Both the position numbers and the translations under genes were made by a program. DNA of 64,000 nt from assembly GCA_045576675.1 (NCBI GenBank), contig JAZNGX010000176.1:5157-69156 (forward strand), written 5' to 3'. This stretch comes from JAZNGX01 sp045576675 (lineage in GTDB: Bacteria > Bacillota > Clostridia > Monoglobales > Firm-18). The notes below the pieces were generated by a model. The model saw nothing but the letters and a program-made list of their open reading frames with translations. It did no database searches and had not been told where the DNA came from. Below are positions 35,701 through 44,298 of this stretch, one piece after another (within the stretch, counting starts at the first letter, position 1; every line of letters begins with the position of its first letter).

Positions 35701-37514
35701 TTATGAACAATCTTTCCATCTGATGTTATTACAGAGGGATTGCTTGTTGACCAGCTTATTGAAGAACCTGTTACTGTTGTTGCCGGAAGTGCAATATCAT
35801 CACGAAGCATATTTGTATTAATACCAAGTGTTGCTGCTTCAAAATCAGCAAGACGCTTCAGATAATCATTATTAAAGCTTGAAGGCAATATACCAGTTCC
35901 TGTAGGAACAAACGCAATAAAGTCAAACATACAAAGATATATATCACCCATAGAACGCAAATCGCCGCTTCTGAACTTAAGTGTATTCACACCATAGCTT
36001 GAAAGCTTAACATTTGGTATCTTATTCCATCTTAAATTGGTAGTATTATCATATGTTGCGACTCCGCTTGAGCTTTCGTACCCCTCCGCAAGCCTTGCAT
36101 ATTGGTAATCAGAGCCGTTAAGAGAATATTCATAATGACTTACGTGTCCATCAGATGCACCTGTTGATACAATGTACATATCATAAGCACCTGACTTTGT
36201 CGGTCTGAAATTATATATGATTTCAGGAATTTCTGTGTATGCAGTTGTAGTTCTGTAAAACTGCTTCAGATAATATCTGTTACTCATAAGCATGGATGTG
36301 CCGGAACTGTTTGAAGAAGAGCCGTCAGCACATACTATACTCATTCCATAACCCGGGCTTTCGTTTAAAACACCTTTGTTATTAACTGAAAAATGCTCCG
36401 CCTCCAACCATATACCATTATACTCATTTTTTTGCGGAACAGAATTTTGGTCTCCCGGTATCCACTGCCAGCTTTGCGGCACGATTGCTATTTTATTTAT
36501 AAGTGACAGATAGTCTCCCTGACTTCTCGGGTCAATTGTAAGCTTTAAATTATGCTCACCCTGTGCAATAATCTGTGATGGAAATCTATGCCACGAAATT
36601 GCTCCAAGTGTGGAATGATTAGTAACAGCAACCGGCTTATAAGCCGAGTTGTTAAAGTTGCCCTGATAACCTGTTCCCAGATTTTTTCCTGAATAGTTAC
36701 CATAAACAGCATCACCATCATCTATTGTCAGGCTATAGTCAGAAATCCATGTCAAATCAGGTCTGTTGCCATATACCCAGATATCGTAAATATCCGAAGC
36801 CTTGGAAGTAAAAGAATAATCATACGAAGCCGTAACGCCCGTACCCTTTAAATATACATCTGTGCTTATAAGCGTGTAATCAGAATCAGGAATCCCCGGC
36901 TTTGTTACGGAATCAGTTGGTGTCCAGTTATAATAAGACGGCACAATTACAATTGCGTCCATTGCAAAGATGTAACCACCAAGCCCACGCTCCTCTGGAT
37001 ATATGCTGATAGTATGACGCTGTGCCGAAAGCGTTGAAGTTGGCATTTTATTCCAAACCATAGCTGCACTACCCAATGCCGAATGTGTATTATACAAGGT
37101 TGTCGGCTGATATGGAGAGTTGTTCTGATTGCCGACATATCCGATGTTCATACCTGAACTGATGCAATATTCAGCCTTTCCGCCATCTATCTTATATGTA
37201 AAGTCTGAAACCCATGTTAAATCAGGGCGTGTTGACAACACCCAGATATCATAATCACCTGCTTCGTTTATTTCAAACGTATAATCTGCATGATAGTTTT
37301 CTGCTCCTGTTGGCGATACATTTCTTATAAACGCAGCAATACCATCGCTTGCCTTGTCATATGAAATAGAGCTTTTGTATGTACTTGTGGCATCCATTTT
37401 TTCTGCTTCAAGCCATACGTAACCCACCGAAGCTTCTGCAGCCAAAACAGGCAACCCGGGCAAAAGCAAAGTCATAGCACATAAAAAAGCTACGATTTTG
37501 TTAACTATTTTCAT
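32784..37514 (-). CDS. Large secreted GH42-like (clan GH-A) enzyme with three EAE modules, 1576 aa
   Basis: The protein has a signal peptide (1-26) and three binding-like modules: YVWLEAEKMDA to IVPSYYNWTP (about 31-200), a second without the EAE start (about 208-360), and GIWLEAEHFS to FVPTGTG (about 368-560). Next come an atrophied Ig-like domain (SWSTSNPSVITSDGKIV), the CAZyme-tail domain (MFLWNGN, about 750) and a TIM-barrel enzyme (about 890-1576) starting WYVNQAHTLIWDGEPYIPMGGM. GH42-type KYGTIDALNEAW is present. Candidate catalytic residues are E1134 (LCYNETG) and E1315 (VTETETE). Unlike its paralogue at 17674 it has no SLH and should be released or bind by its modules. It is first in its operon behind promoter copy B. 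Confidence 0.75.
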   Translation of the reverse strand: MKIVNKIVAFLCAMTLLLPGLPVLAAEASVGYVWLEAEKMDATSTYKSSISYDKASDGIAAFIRNVSPTGAENYHADYTFEINEAGDYDIWVLSTRPDLTWVSDFTYKIDGGKAEYCISSGMNIGYVGNQNNSPYQPTTLYNTHSALGSAAMVWNKMPTSTLSAQRHTISIYPEERGLGGYIFAMDAIVIVPSYYNWTPTDSVTKPGIPDSDYTLISTDVYLKGTGVTASYDYSFTSKASDIYDIWVYGNRPDLTWISDYSLTIDDGDAVYGNYSGKNLGTGYQGNFNNSAYKPVAVTNHSTLGAISWHRFPSQIIAQGEHNLKLTIDPRSQGDYLSLINKIAIVPQSWQWIPGDQNSVPQKNEYNGIWLEAEHFSVNNKGVLNESPGYGMSIVCADGSSSNSSGTSMLMSNRYYLKQFYRTTTAYTEIPEIIYNFRPTKSGAYDMYIVSTGASDGHVSHYEYSLNGSDYQYARLAEGYESSSGVATYDNTTNLRWNKIPNVKLSSYGVNTLKFRSGDLRSMGDIYLCMFDFIAFVPTGTGILPSSFNNDYLKRLADFEAATLGINTNMLRDDIALPATTVTGSSISWSTSNPSVITSDGKIVHNDNGKIGKAILTATVEKTIGSLSAVGTKEYEVTVIPDLYAYDVKLTYADGSKIRSKLRNSEVVNASATLLNSNGEQNAIALLAYYDNSGRLVSINKSELVDVPEGESVAVTTDLMLPYDTDGGVIKMFLWNGNMAPIADTGEYEDVSVIANVSGIELPEVINGNETYSSEIEVVLENEVDFDSEISLTLWKGKELWDVVETDAVVPTSSYFAGEKIEAEFEFSVTDGIPSGEYELRVQLNKLNTKMSENINIDLDNDINYDVAYKPMSYGTYIARKTGLYHFWYVNQAHTLIWDGEPYIPMGGMSLFSYLDKYSPTDPAGNEEVFAKDVAMLERFKAEGVTDLYINPQNLGTDIPMEAWQRLVDKLDEMGFKYGIQLNERQNGGKPLYSYYVRAARDNTSNVRVTGVTESGTVSVTINPSNFATTVVTPPSVVGGKFIVINEETSIHVQNGDVTVKANGNGTYTMSADVTIPSGRTCTVAFTPKIYSDRGRAWSNYIDYDNESYEAVAKFADALEMGDGFRLWVDLCYNETGVHNDAENARFVSDNTNAEYAQWLEEKYGTIDALNEAWLTKPAIPSFEAASQIIPIYTSPKDSNGEYYTYFALDSTNRVYQADTYNGHAWNDFWYFKSDKFTEFSNLLADNVKKYNDVPVVYKEASIYSDYFVNNVTYGGFDGVGAEAYGDIYGGAKYKQSIAYGEAESAVKTMWQIVTETETESNINVKYEQEIHGYPSEEYMHEHFTELYNGGAKGIFDFLLNGEEAGVQIHEGYSYEANPKMYPWLKSFNDILHTDEYVAKLKDNKTQFETGFYYPAATNYWTRPNRYTAVGYSDDIENFSIEFDPHSGARRIIPTSNPLVDTELLMTFMEKKPATKLFGEKLCEAVRENREGKNIVFFGFRDNIGDLPEIDKYYTDEYVIENGVTKQILNAVDGADVLYKTADGKPWAIRNGNLYIIASNDWKTMSVCEKYISDLGL

Positions 37515-37546
37515 AAACTACACATCCTTATATCCAATTAGCACAA

Positions 37547-37627
37547 TTGCTTAATTTAATTTTATCACACACGTATAATTTAGGTAAAGTACACAAATTT
37601 GCGATTTGGTTAGTTAATTTGCTTTTA
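37547..37627 (-). promoter_or_regulatory. conserved promoter/operator block, copy B
   Basis: This is the partner of 29577-29657. On the minus strand TTTACC (37588-37583), 18 bases and TAAAAT (37564-37559) precede the 1576-aa gene. AACCAAATCGCAAA and its flanks are conserved upstream of the -35. It lies back to back with the promoter of the sensor/YesMN operon. Confidence 0.7.
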
Positions 37628-37651
37628 TGCATTATGTACCTTGCTTTATCG

Positions 37652-37680
37652 TTGACAAAGAAAAATGCTGATGTTACAAT
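37652..37680 (+). promoter_or_regulatory. sigma-A promoter of the sensor/YesN/YesM/GH78 operon
   Basis: TTGACA (37652-37657), a 17-base spacer and TACAAT (37675-37680) stand 33 bases before the sensor start codon. Confidence 0.8.
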
Positions 37681-37713
37681 ATAAATGTTAAAAAAGGCGA
37701 GGTGACATAAGCT

Positions 37714-38709
37714 ATGTTTCAGGGAATAAAAAACAAAATTGAAATATTTATCATTTTTGCTGCGGCATTTTTAATAACACTTGTCACGATAAGCATCGGT
37801 TCAACCTTCCGCATATCTTTAACCAACGATTTTATCAATCACTCAGTTCAGTCTGCTGAGCAGCTTAATAATAATATAAAGCTTAATCTGACTTCGTTTG
37901 AAACAGTTGCAAATTTGCTTACACATAACACAACCATTATCGAAGCTATGTCAACCGACAAATATAATATTGATGTAATCCCAATACTGGATAGTGTTGC
38001 GATGACAAATCTAAACATTGCAGGTACGTGCCTTTATGGTGTTAATGGTATCAACTATTATTCAAGCACTGTTCAGGCTCCTCCGCCACTTGATTTTATT
38101 CTTAAAAACGAGATTCCGGACGATTTTGTTCAATCCGCAGACAGCACAACCTGGATATTGCGTGAGCATACCATAAAGGAATACAAGAATTACACAGGGT
38201 ATTACAGAAGTGCTAACGGCTTGTTTTCTTTTGTAAGCAAGCTCAGAAATGAAAGCAATGAGCTTTTAGGATATTTTCTAATTGATATCCCGATTAATAA
38301 CATATACAGCTTTCCGATGAATAAAGATAACATTTTTTTAAACAATACAAGTATATATATTTTAAACGAACAAAACAAAATAGCTCACACCTTCAAACAG
38401 GCAAATAATAATGACGAAGCCTTCAATCCTGAGCTTATCACCAACAAAGATATCACTTTGCCGATACGCCTTAAAAATGCTGTTGCAACAGTAAGTGAGC
38501 TTGAAAACACCAATACAAAAACCGTTGTATATACTTCGTTCAGATACATAAAAAACAAGTTCTATGAGCTTATTGTTATACTGTTTATTTTAGATTCGTT
38601 GTTTATACTGCTTGTAATACTTTTGGTTAAGCCTTTATCAAAAAGTATATATAAGCCATTACAGGCACTTTATTCCAAAATGAAAGGTATTCACAAGCTG
38701 ATACAATAA
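37714..38709 (+). CDS. Membrane sensor domain protein without kinase
   Basis: The protein has 331 residues: a membrane helix (about 10-32), an extracellular Cache-like region (about 35-280) and a second helix (about 284-306), after which only about 25 residues remain (KPLSKSIYKPLQALYSKMKG). That tail looks like the start of a HAMP linker. The architecture is that of a YesM-type histidine kinase cut before its catalytic half, yet the frame ends cleanly and an intact regulator follows 27 bases later. It could be an accessory sensor for the kinase at 40337, or a decayed kinase. The ribosome site is GCGAGGTGA. Confidence 0.65.
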   Translation: MFQGIKNKIEIFIIFAAAFLITLVTISIGSTFRISLTNDFINHSVQSAEQLNNNIKLNLTSFETVANLLTHNTTIIEAMSTDKYNIDVIPILDSVAMTNLNIAGTCLYGVNGINYYSSTVQAPPPLDFILKNEIPDDFVQSADSTTWILREHTIKEYKNYTGYYRSANGLFSFVSKLRNESNELLGYFLIDIPINNIYSFPMNKDNIFLNNTSIYILNEQNKIAHTFKQANNNDEAFNPELITNKDITLPIRLKNAVATVSELENTNTKTVVYTSFRYIKNKFYELIVILFILDSLFILLVILLVKPLSKSIYKPLQALYSKMKGIHKLIQ

Positions 38710-38736
38710 TACTCTTAATAAAGGGAGCGTAACCTG

Positions 38737-40332
38737 ATGTTAACAATCATAGTAGTTGATGACGAGCATTTAACACATCTCGGATTAAAAATGGCAATCG
38801 ACTGGGAAAAATACGGATTTCAGATTATAGGCGACGCCAAGACCGGTGAAGAAGGTCTTGAACTCGCTCTTAAGTTACGCCCCGATATTATAATCACTGA
38901 TGTTTGTATGCCCAATATGGATGGACTTGAAATGATTTCTCAACTACGTGAGCATAACTTAGACCCTAAAATAATAGTTATCTCCGCCTTCGATGAATTC
39001 CATTACGTTAAACGAGCATTGGAAAGCAAAGCAATTGCATATCTTTTAAAACCAATCAAAGATGCAGAGCTTATTAACGTGCTTTTAGAACAGAAAAAGA
39101 TTATTGAACGCGAAAAGAAAATGAAAAGCGAAATCGAGGATTATCACGAAAACCTTGATATCTTAAAAGAGCACTTTTTTATTGACCTGTTCAATGGTAA
39201 AAGTATTGATGAAGAAACCCTTGACAAAAAGGTTAAAGCCTTTGACATTCCGGAAAACAAAAATTTTTATATAATAAAATTAGGGCTTGATGCATATAAG
39301 GAGCTTACAAAAAACAATGAAGCAGACAAGCTGTTCACATTAAACAAACAGCTTAAAGAAGAAATAAATCAGGCGTTTTCAAACACGGCAGATTTTCATA
39401 TAAATCTTATAACAGACGAGAAGTATTGCACCGTTGTACTGTTTACAACACAAAATCTTCAGTTTGTTACAGAGCAGTGCAGAATTTTAAACAAAGCCTT
39501 TGGTAGAAACACCCAGAACACAATTTCTATAGGAATAAGCAACTGCCGTTACAGTCTTTTGGAAGCACAGGATGCGTATGTTGAAGCAACTGATGCATTA
39601 AAATTCAAATCAGTTATGGGGCATAACAGTGTTATTCAGGCAGCTGAAATAACTTCAGACCGCCAGCAATCAAATTTAACACAAAGCGAAATCAACAGCA
39701 TCATTACGTGTATAAAGGCACATAAATCTGAAGACACCTTTATGCATTTAAACGAGCTGTTCAGAAATTTAAAAAACAATAACAGCAGTATTGATTATGT
39801 TAAGGAGCTTTGCGTACAGCTTTCTGTTCTTGCATACAACACTTCAAGCGATGGCAGTGACACACAACAAAACGAGCAGCTTATGTACATCAGCTCAGAA
39901 ATTCACGAGCAGGAAACAATTCAGGACGTTTTTGAATGGACAAAGAATTTTATTGACGATATATTAAAAAATCTTATACAATCAGAAGAGCTTGCGTATC
40001 GCAAGGATGTAAGACTTGCAATCAATTATATAAAGAATAATTTTGACAAGCAAATCACTGCAGAACAGGTTGCAAATGAGCTTTTTATAAGCTATCATTA
40101 CCTGATGCACATTTTCACAAGAGACGTTGGCAAAACATTTAATGAATATCTGACTGATTATCGTATTGAGGTAGCAAAGGATATGCTGAAAAACCAAAAC
40201 ATTACAGTTTCAAAGGTCAGCGAAATGATAGGCTATAAAAGCCCTAAATACTTTGGCATATTGTTCAAGAAAAAGACAGGCTTAACCCCTAAGGAATATG
40301 CAGAACAAAAATACAACAGGGCACAGGAGTAA
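38737..40332 (+). CDS. YesN-type response regulator (REC + AraC HTH)
   Basis: The protein has 531 residues. The receiver domain (1-120) has D8/D9, phospho-acceptor D55 in IIITDVCMPNMDG, and K106-region LLKPIK. A long middle region (about 130-400) is typical of this subfamily. The C-terminal AraC DNA-binding pair begins ITAEQVANELFISYHYLMHIF and ends in SEMIGYKSPKYFGILFKKKTGLTPKEYA. YesN-type regulators control carbohydrate loci in Clostridia and Bacilli. It is the best candidate to bind the conserved block shared by 29577 and 37547. Confidence 0.93.
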   Translation: MLTIIVVDDEHLTHLGLKMAIDWEKYGFQIIGDAKTGEEGLELALKLRPDIIITDVCMPNMDGLEMISQLREHNLDPKIIVISAFDEFHYVKRALESKAIAYLLKPIKDAELINVLLEQKKIIEREKKMKSEIEDYHENLDILKEHFFIDLFNGKSIDEETLDKKVKAFDIPENKNFYIIKLGLDAYKELTKNNEADKLFTLNKQLKEEINQAFSNTADFHINLITDEKYCTVVLFTTQNLQFVTEQCRILNKAFGRNTQNTISIGISNCRYSLLEAQDAYVEATDALKFKSVMGHNSVIQAAEITSDRQQSNLTQSEINSIITCIKAHKSEDTFMHLNELFRNLKNNNSSIDYVKELCVQLSVLAYNTSSDGSDTQQNEQLMYISSEIHEQETIQDVFEWTKNFIDDILKNLIQSEELAYRKDVRLAINYIKNNFDKQITAEQVANELFISYHYLMHIFTRDVGKTFNEYLTDYRIEVAKDMLKNQNITVSKVSEMIGYKSPKYFGILFKKKTGLTPKEYAEQKYNRAQE

Positions 40333-40336
40333 AAAA

Positions 40337-42082
40337 ATGAATATCTTAAACACACTTATTCCATTTTTAAGACAGTTTAAAATCAGTATTCGTTTGTTGG
40401 TAATTCTTTTGATATGTACGCTTATTCCGTCACTTGTTATTTTCAGAATTGCAGACTTTTACTGCAGTAATATTACAAACAAATACATCAGTGACTATAT
40501 TGATTTAACAGACAGCGAGATAGAATCACGTATAAATATGATTGCAAACTCGCTTGGTATTCTTTCACTGGATATAATTCAGAACAAGGAAATACCATTG
40601 ATTATCAACGGTGATTATGAGTTTTCTCATAAACAGGAAAAGCTTGACGGTGTGCTTTCAACCCTTATCAGTGATAAGGTATTTATAAGCGGTATTTCTA
40701 TAATCACAGTTAATAATGAAGCGTACTTTTATTCCTGTGATAAAAATTTTGTATTAAACGATTATCATATTATCAATAATGCTGATGACACAACGAGTAT
40801 TAATTATATCGAAACAATTAAAGATGCCAATAATAATTCACACCTCACCTTTGGTATACAGTTCAGAAATTTTTATACAGGCTACCATTTAGGCACACTG
40901 TTGATTTATGTTAACGAACAGGTTCTTCACGATATTTACGGAAAATATGTATCAGACCAGCATCTTATATACGTGTTAGACCAGAACGATATTATTATTT
41001 CGTGCAGTGACACATCAAAGCTTGGCTCAACATTTATTGATATAGCATTGGTTAAAAACAATACCTTTGAATTTGAAGACAAAAAGTACATAACCACTGT
41101 TCGTAATATGACAAAAAATATAGGCTTTTCATTTGACGGCTGGAAAATTCTTCATTACGCATCATACGATACGTTGCTTGATAACACAAATATGTTCACA
41201 AAGTATATGACTGTAATACGTAATACTTTTTTATTACTTGCGCTTATTTTTTCACTTGTGATATCACGCAGACTCACACGTTCAATTTCAGTTCTTCAGC
41301 GTAAGATGGTCAATATTGAAAAAGAACGAAGCTCACCGCCTGTTCACCTTTTAAAAGGGAACGATGAATTGTGGGAGCTTGAAAAGATTTTCAATGATAT
41401 GATAGGGCAGATTAACAGCCTAATCGAAAAAAACAATGAAGAAAAAGAAGAAAAAAGAAAGCTTGAATTCAAGGCTATGCAGGCACAGATTAATCCGCAT
41501 TTTATTTATAATACACTGGATGCTATCACGTGGCTTGCAAAAATCAATGACAAGCCTGAAATCGTTGACCTTTCAATTGCACTTTCAGACTTCTTCCGCA
41601 TCAGTCTTCAAAACGGGGAAAACTTTATAACAATAAAAGACGAGCTGGCACACGTTAAGGCTTATATTCTTATTCAGCAAACGCGTTTTCAGGGAAAATT
41701 CACCGTTGAATATGATGTTGATGAGGATATTATGAATTACAAAATGCCCAAAATTATATTACAGCCGCTTGTGGAAAATGCAATTATTCACGGAATTGCA
41801 CCGAGCAAAAATCCGGGTTTAATCCAGATTATAGGGTATCGTGACGGCAACAATATTCGTTTTGAGGTTATAGATAACGGGGTAGGCTTCGTTGTTGACA
41901 ATCCTGATAACAAAAACAACAGCATCAACGGCAGAAGCGGTTACGGAACGAAAAACATAAGGCAACGTCTTATGCTTGAATACGGCGACGGATATGATTT
42001 AAAATTCCACAGTAAGCCTGATATTGGAACACGTGTGGAGGTTACAATAAAAATCCAAGAGGACAAGGAGACATCAGTATGA
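40337..42082 (+). CDS. YesM-type sensor histidine kinase
   Basis: The protein has 581 residues: a membrane helix (about 15-37), an extracellular sensor (about 40-290), a second helix (about 297-315), HAMP (about 316-372), and the His-kinase segment AMQAQINPHFIYNTLDAITWLA with phospho-acceptor H388. The ATPase domain has LVENAIIHGI and DNGVGF near the end. The start is placed at 40337 because CAGGAG lies directly upstream; an earlier in-frame ATG at 40298 would overlap the regulator. Its TGA overlaps the ATG of the GH78 gene (ATGA), so kinase and enzyme are co-translated. It should phosphorylate the regulator at 38737. Confidence 0.94.
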   Translation: MNILNTLIPFLRQFKISIRLLVILLICTLIPSLVIFRIADFYCSNITNKYISDYIDLTDSEIESRINMIANSLGILSLDIIQNKEIPLIINGDYEFSHKQEKLDGVLSTLISDKVFISGISIITVNNEAYFYSCDKNFVLNDYHIINNADDTTSINYIETIKDANNNSHLTFGIQFRNFYTGYHLGTLLIYVNEQVLHDIYGKYVSDQHLIYVLDQNDIIISCSDTSKLGSTFIDIALVKNNTFEFEDKKYITTVRNMTKNIGFSFDGWKILHYASYDTLLDNTNMFTKYMTVIRNTFLLLALIFSLVISRRLTRSISVLQRKMVNIEKERSSPPVHLLKGNDELWELEKIFNDMIGQINSLIEKNNEEKEEKRKLEFKAMQAQINPHFIYNTLDAITWLAKINDKPEIVDLSIALSDFFRISLQNGENFITIKDELAHVKAYILIQQTRFQGKFTVEYDVDEDIMNYKMPKIILQPLVENAIIHGIAPSKNPGLIQIIGYRDGNNIRFEVIDNGVGFVVDNPDNKNNSINGRSGYGTKNIRQRLMLEYGDGYDLKFHSKPDIGTRVEVTIKIQEDKETSV

Positions 42083-44208
42083 ACAGAGCAAAATGGATAA
42101 CACTCGGGTCATTACCTTCAATGATGCCGGCAAATTATGATATCTTAAATGGTAGTATATATTTTAGAAAACAGTTTTCACTGAAATATGATATAAAAAG
42201 CGTAAAGCTTTCAATATGTGCATTAGGTCAGGGAGAATATTTTGTCAACGGCAAACCTGTAGCAGACGAAGTGCTCCCTACACCATTTACCAGATTTGAT
42301 GCAAGAGTTATTTACAACGTATATGATATTACCCATCTTGTAAACATAGGCGAAAACGCAATAGGCGTTCACGTCGGCAACGGATTTTATAACGACAATA
42401 TGTCAGTATGGAATGACATTATGACAGACTGGAAGGACAATCCGAAGCTTGCTGCAGCAATTGAAATCAGCTATCAATCAGGCGTAACGGAGGTTATACG
42501 TACAGATAAAACCTGGCGTTGCACAGAGGGTTGTGCTATATACAACCACGTCAAGCAGGGTGAAATATGCGATGCAAGACTTCGTCAGAATGGCTATGAC
42601 ACAGTTGATTTCGATGATTCAGGATGGGAAAATGCCGCATTAACAAACGAACCGGGAGGAATACTTGAAACTGCTGATGTTCCACCGGTTCGTGTGATAC
42701 GCACACTAAAGCCTGTAAGATTTGAAAATGACATTTATGATTTCGGTGAAAACATAAGCGGTTGGGTAAAAATCAAAGTGCACGGAAAGCCCGGTCAGGA
42801 AATAAGAATTTTATATGATGAAAGCTTTGAGCAATTCCGTCAGATGCGTGGTGCAGACACCTGCTTTGCGTTTGCACAAAGAGAAAACAAGCCTGTTGCA
42901 AACGAAGACATATTTATATGCAGCGGTATTGAAGAAGAATTCCGTCCCTCCTTCTGCTACCACGGTTTTCAGTATGCAAAATTAGAAAACGCACCCGACA
43001 ATGTAGAAATCGTTGCAGAGGTTGTTCATACCGACCTTGAAACCATAGGTACATTTGAGTGCAGCGATGATATGATTAATAAAATACATTTAGCATCAGT
43101 AAGAGCAACGCTTGCAAACTTTGTAGGTATGCCAACAGACTGCCCGCACAGAGAGCAATTCGGTTGGACCAACGATGCTCAAACCTCAACAGAGCAGGTG
43201 CTTATGAACTTTGATGCAAAACGCTCTTATGCAAAATGGCTACGCGATTTCAAGGACGCACAGCGTCCCAGCGGTCAGCTCCCCGGTATTATCCCATGTA
43301 CTGGTTGGGGCTACAACTGGGGGCAAGGTCCGGGATTTGGTTGTGCAATTATTATTATTCCGTATAACATCTATATTAACACAGGCGACACCAAAATTCT
43401 TGCCGATATGTGGGAGAATATGGTTAAATACTTAGGCTGTCTGGAACGTATGAGCGATAATTATATAGTTGATTACGGTCTTGGCGACTGGGTTCCTGTT
43501 CACCAACCCGCATGCCCACGCGCTATTATCGACACTGCATATTTTTATAACGACTGTGTTAAAATGGCTGAAATAGCAAAGCTTATCGGCAAAGACAGCA
43601 CCGAATGGTCTGAAAAGGCCGCAAAGATAAAATCTGCTTTCAGAAAAGAATTTATCGGTAAGCCCGAGCTTGAAACATACCAGACATATTTTGCATGTAT
43701 GATATTTCAGGGACTGCTTGAAGAAAACGAAATCCCCGAATATGCAGCAAAGCTTAATCAGCTTGTTATTGATGCAGATTATCATATTGACTGCGGAATG
43801 TTCGGAACAAAATATATATTCAGCGCTTTGTCAGAAAATGGATATACTGACACAATATATAAAATGGTTACAAATCCAACCTTCCCAAGCTATGCATACT
43901 GGATACTAAACGGACGCACAACCCTATGCGAAACCTGGGATATGCAGCAATCACTTAACCATCATTTGTACAGCGAGGTTGATAACTGGATTTACAGATA
44001 TCTGGGCGGCTTCAGATATTACAAGGACGGTCTTGTAATAAATCCTGTATATATGGATAATATTGACTTTGTTAAGGCACAGCATAAAGGTATCAGTGTA
44101 GTGCGAAACGGCAAAAATGTTACAGTTTCTACCCCGATTGAGGTTCGTGTTGTAATAGGTAAACACGATGCTGTTGTACAGCCAGGAAAACACGAATTTT
44201 GTATGTAA
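42079..44208 (+). CDS. GH78-family alpha-L-rhamnosidase-like enzyme, cytosolic
   Basis: The protein has 709 residues and no signal peptide. An N-terminal beta-sandwich with the lectin-like GQGEYFVNGKPVADEVLPTP comes first, then an alpha/alpha-barrel from about 340. The core motif GMPTDCPHREQFGWTNDAQ holds D354, E359 and D366, with the same 5 and 7 residue spacing as the catalytic acids of Bacillus RhaB as I recall them. A fourth acid, E618, is in LCETWDMQQSLNHHLY. Members release terminal rhamnose from pectin or glycosides. Being inside the cell, it would act on imported oligosaccharides. It is the last gene of the regulator operon. Shorter than some GH78 enzymes; substrate inferred. Confidence 0.85.
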   Translation: MNRAKWITLGSLPSMMPANYDILNGSIYFRKQFSLKYDIKSVKLSICALGQGEYFVNGKPVADEVLPTPFTRFDARVIYNVYDITHLVNIGENAIGVHVGNGFYNDNMSVWNDIMTDWKDNPKLAAAIEISYQSGVTEVIRTDKTWRCTEGCAIYNHVKQGEICDARLRQNGYDTVDFDDSGWENAALTNEPGGILETADVPPVRVIRTLKPVRFENDIYDFGENISGWVKIKVHGKPGQEIRILYDESFEQFRQMRGADTCFAFAQRENKPVANEDIFICSGIEEEFRPSFCYHGFQYAKLENAPDNVEIVAEVVHTDLETIGTFECSDDMINKIHLASVRATLANFVGMPTDCPHREQFGWTNDAQTSTEQVLMNFDAKRSYAKWLRDFKDAQRPSGQLPGIIPCTGWGYNWGQGPGFGCAIIIIPYNIYINTGDTKILADMWENMVKYLGCLERMSDNYIVDYGLGDWVPVHQPACPRAIIDTAYFYNDCVKMAEIAKLIGKDSTEWSEKAAKIKSAFRKEFIGKPELETYQTYFACMIFQGLLEENEIPEYAAKLNQLVIDADYHIDCGMFGTKYIFSALSENGYTDTIYKMVTNPTFPSYAYWILNGRTTLCETWDMQQSLNHHLYSEVDNWIYRYLGGFRYYKDGLVINPVYMDNIDFVKAQHKGISVVRNGKNVTVSTPIEVRVVIGKHDAVVQPGKHEFCM

Positions 44209-44218
44209 TAATTAAAAC

Positions 44219-44264
44219 AAAAGAGCTATAGCAAAACAAAATTCATTTTGCTATAGCTCTTTTT
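44219..44264 (+). terminator. strong intrinsic terminator after the GH78 gene
   Basis: An 18-bp perfect stem (44219-44236 with 44246-44263) carries a 9-base loop and a T-run. It probably works in both directions for the small convergent gene. Confidence 0.9.
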
Positions 44265-44298
44265 GCAGGTCGTTTTTTCAGCACACTGTTGCATTTTA

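Noticed and set aside
40298..40336. Histidine kinase start at 40298
   Set aside because: It overlaps the response-regulator gene and lacks a ribosome site; CAGGAG precedes the ATG at 40337.
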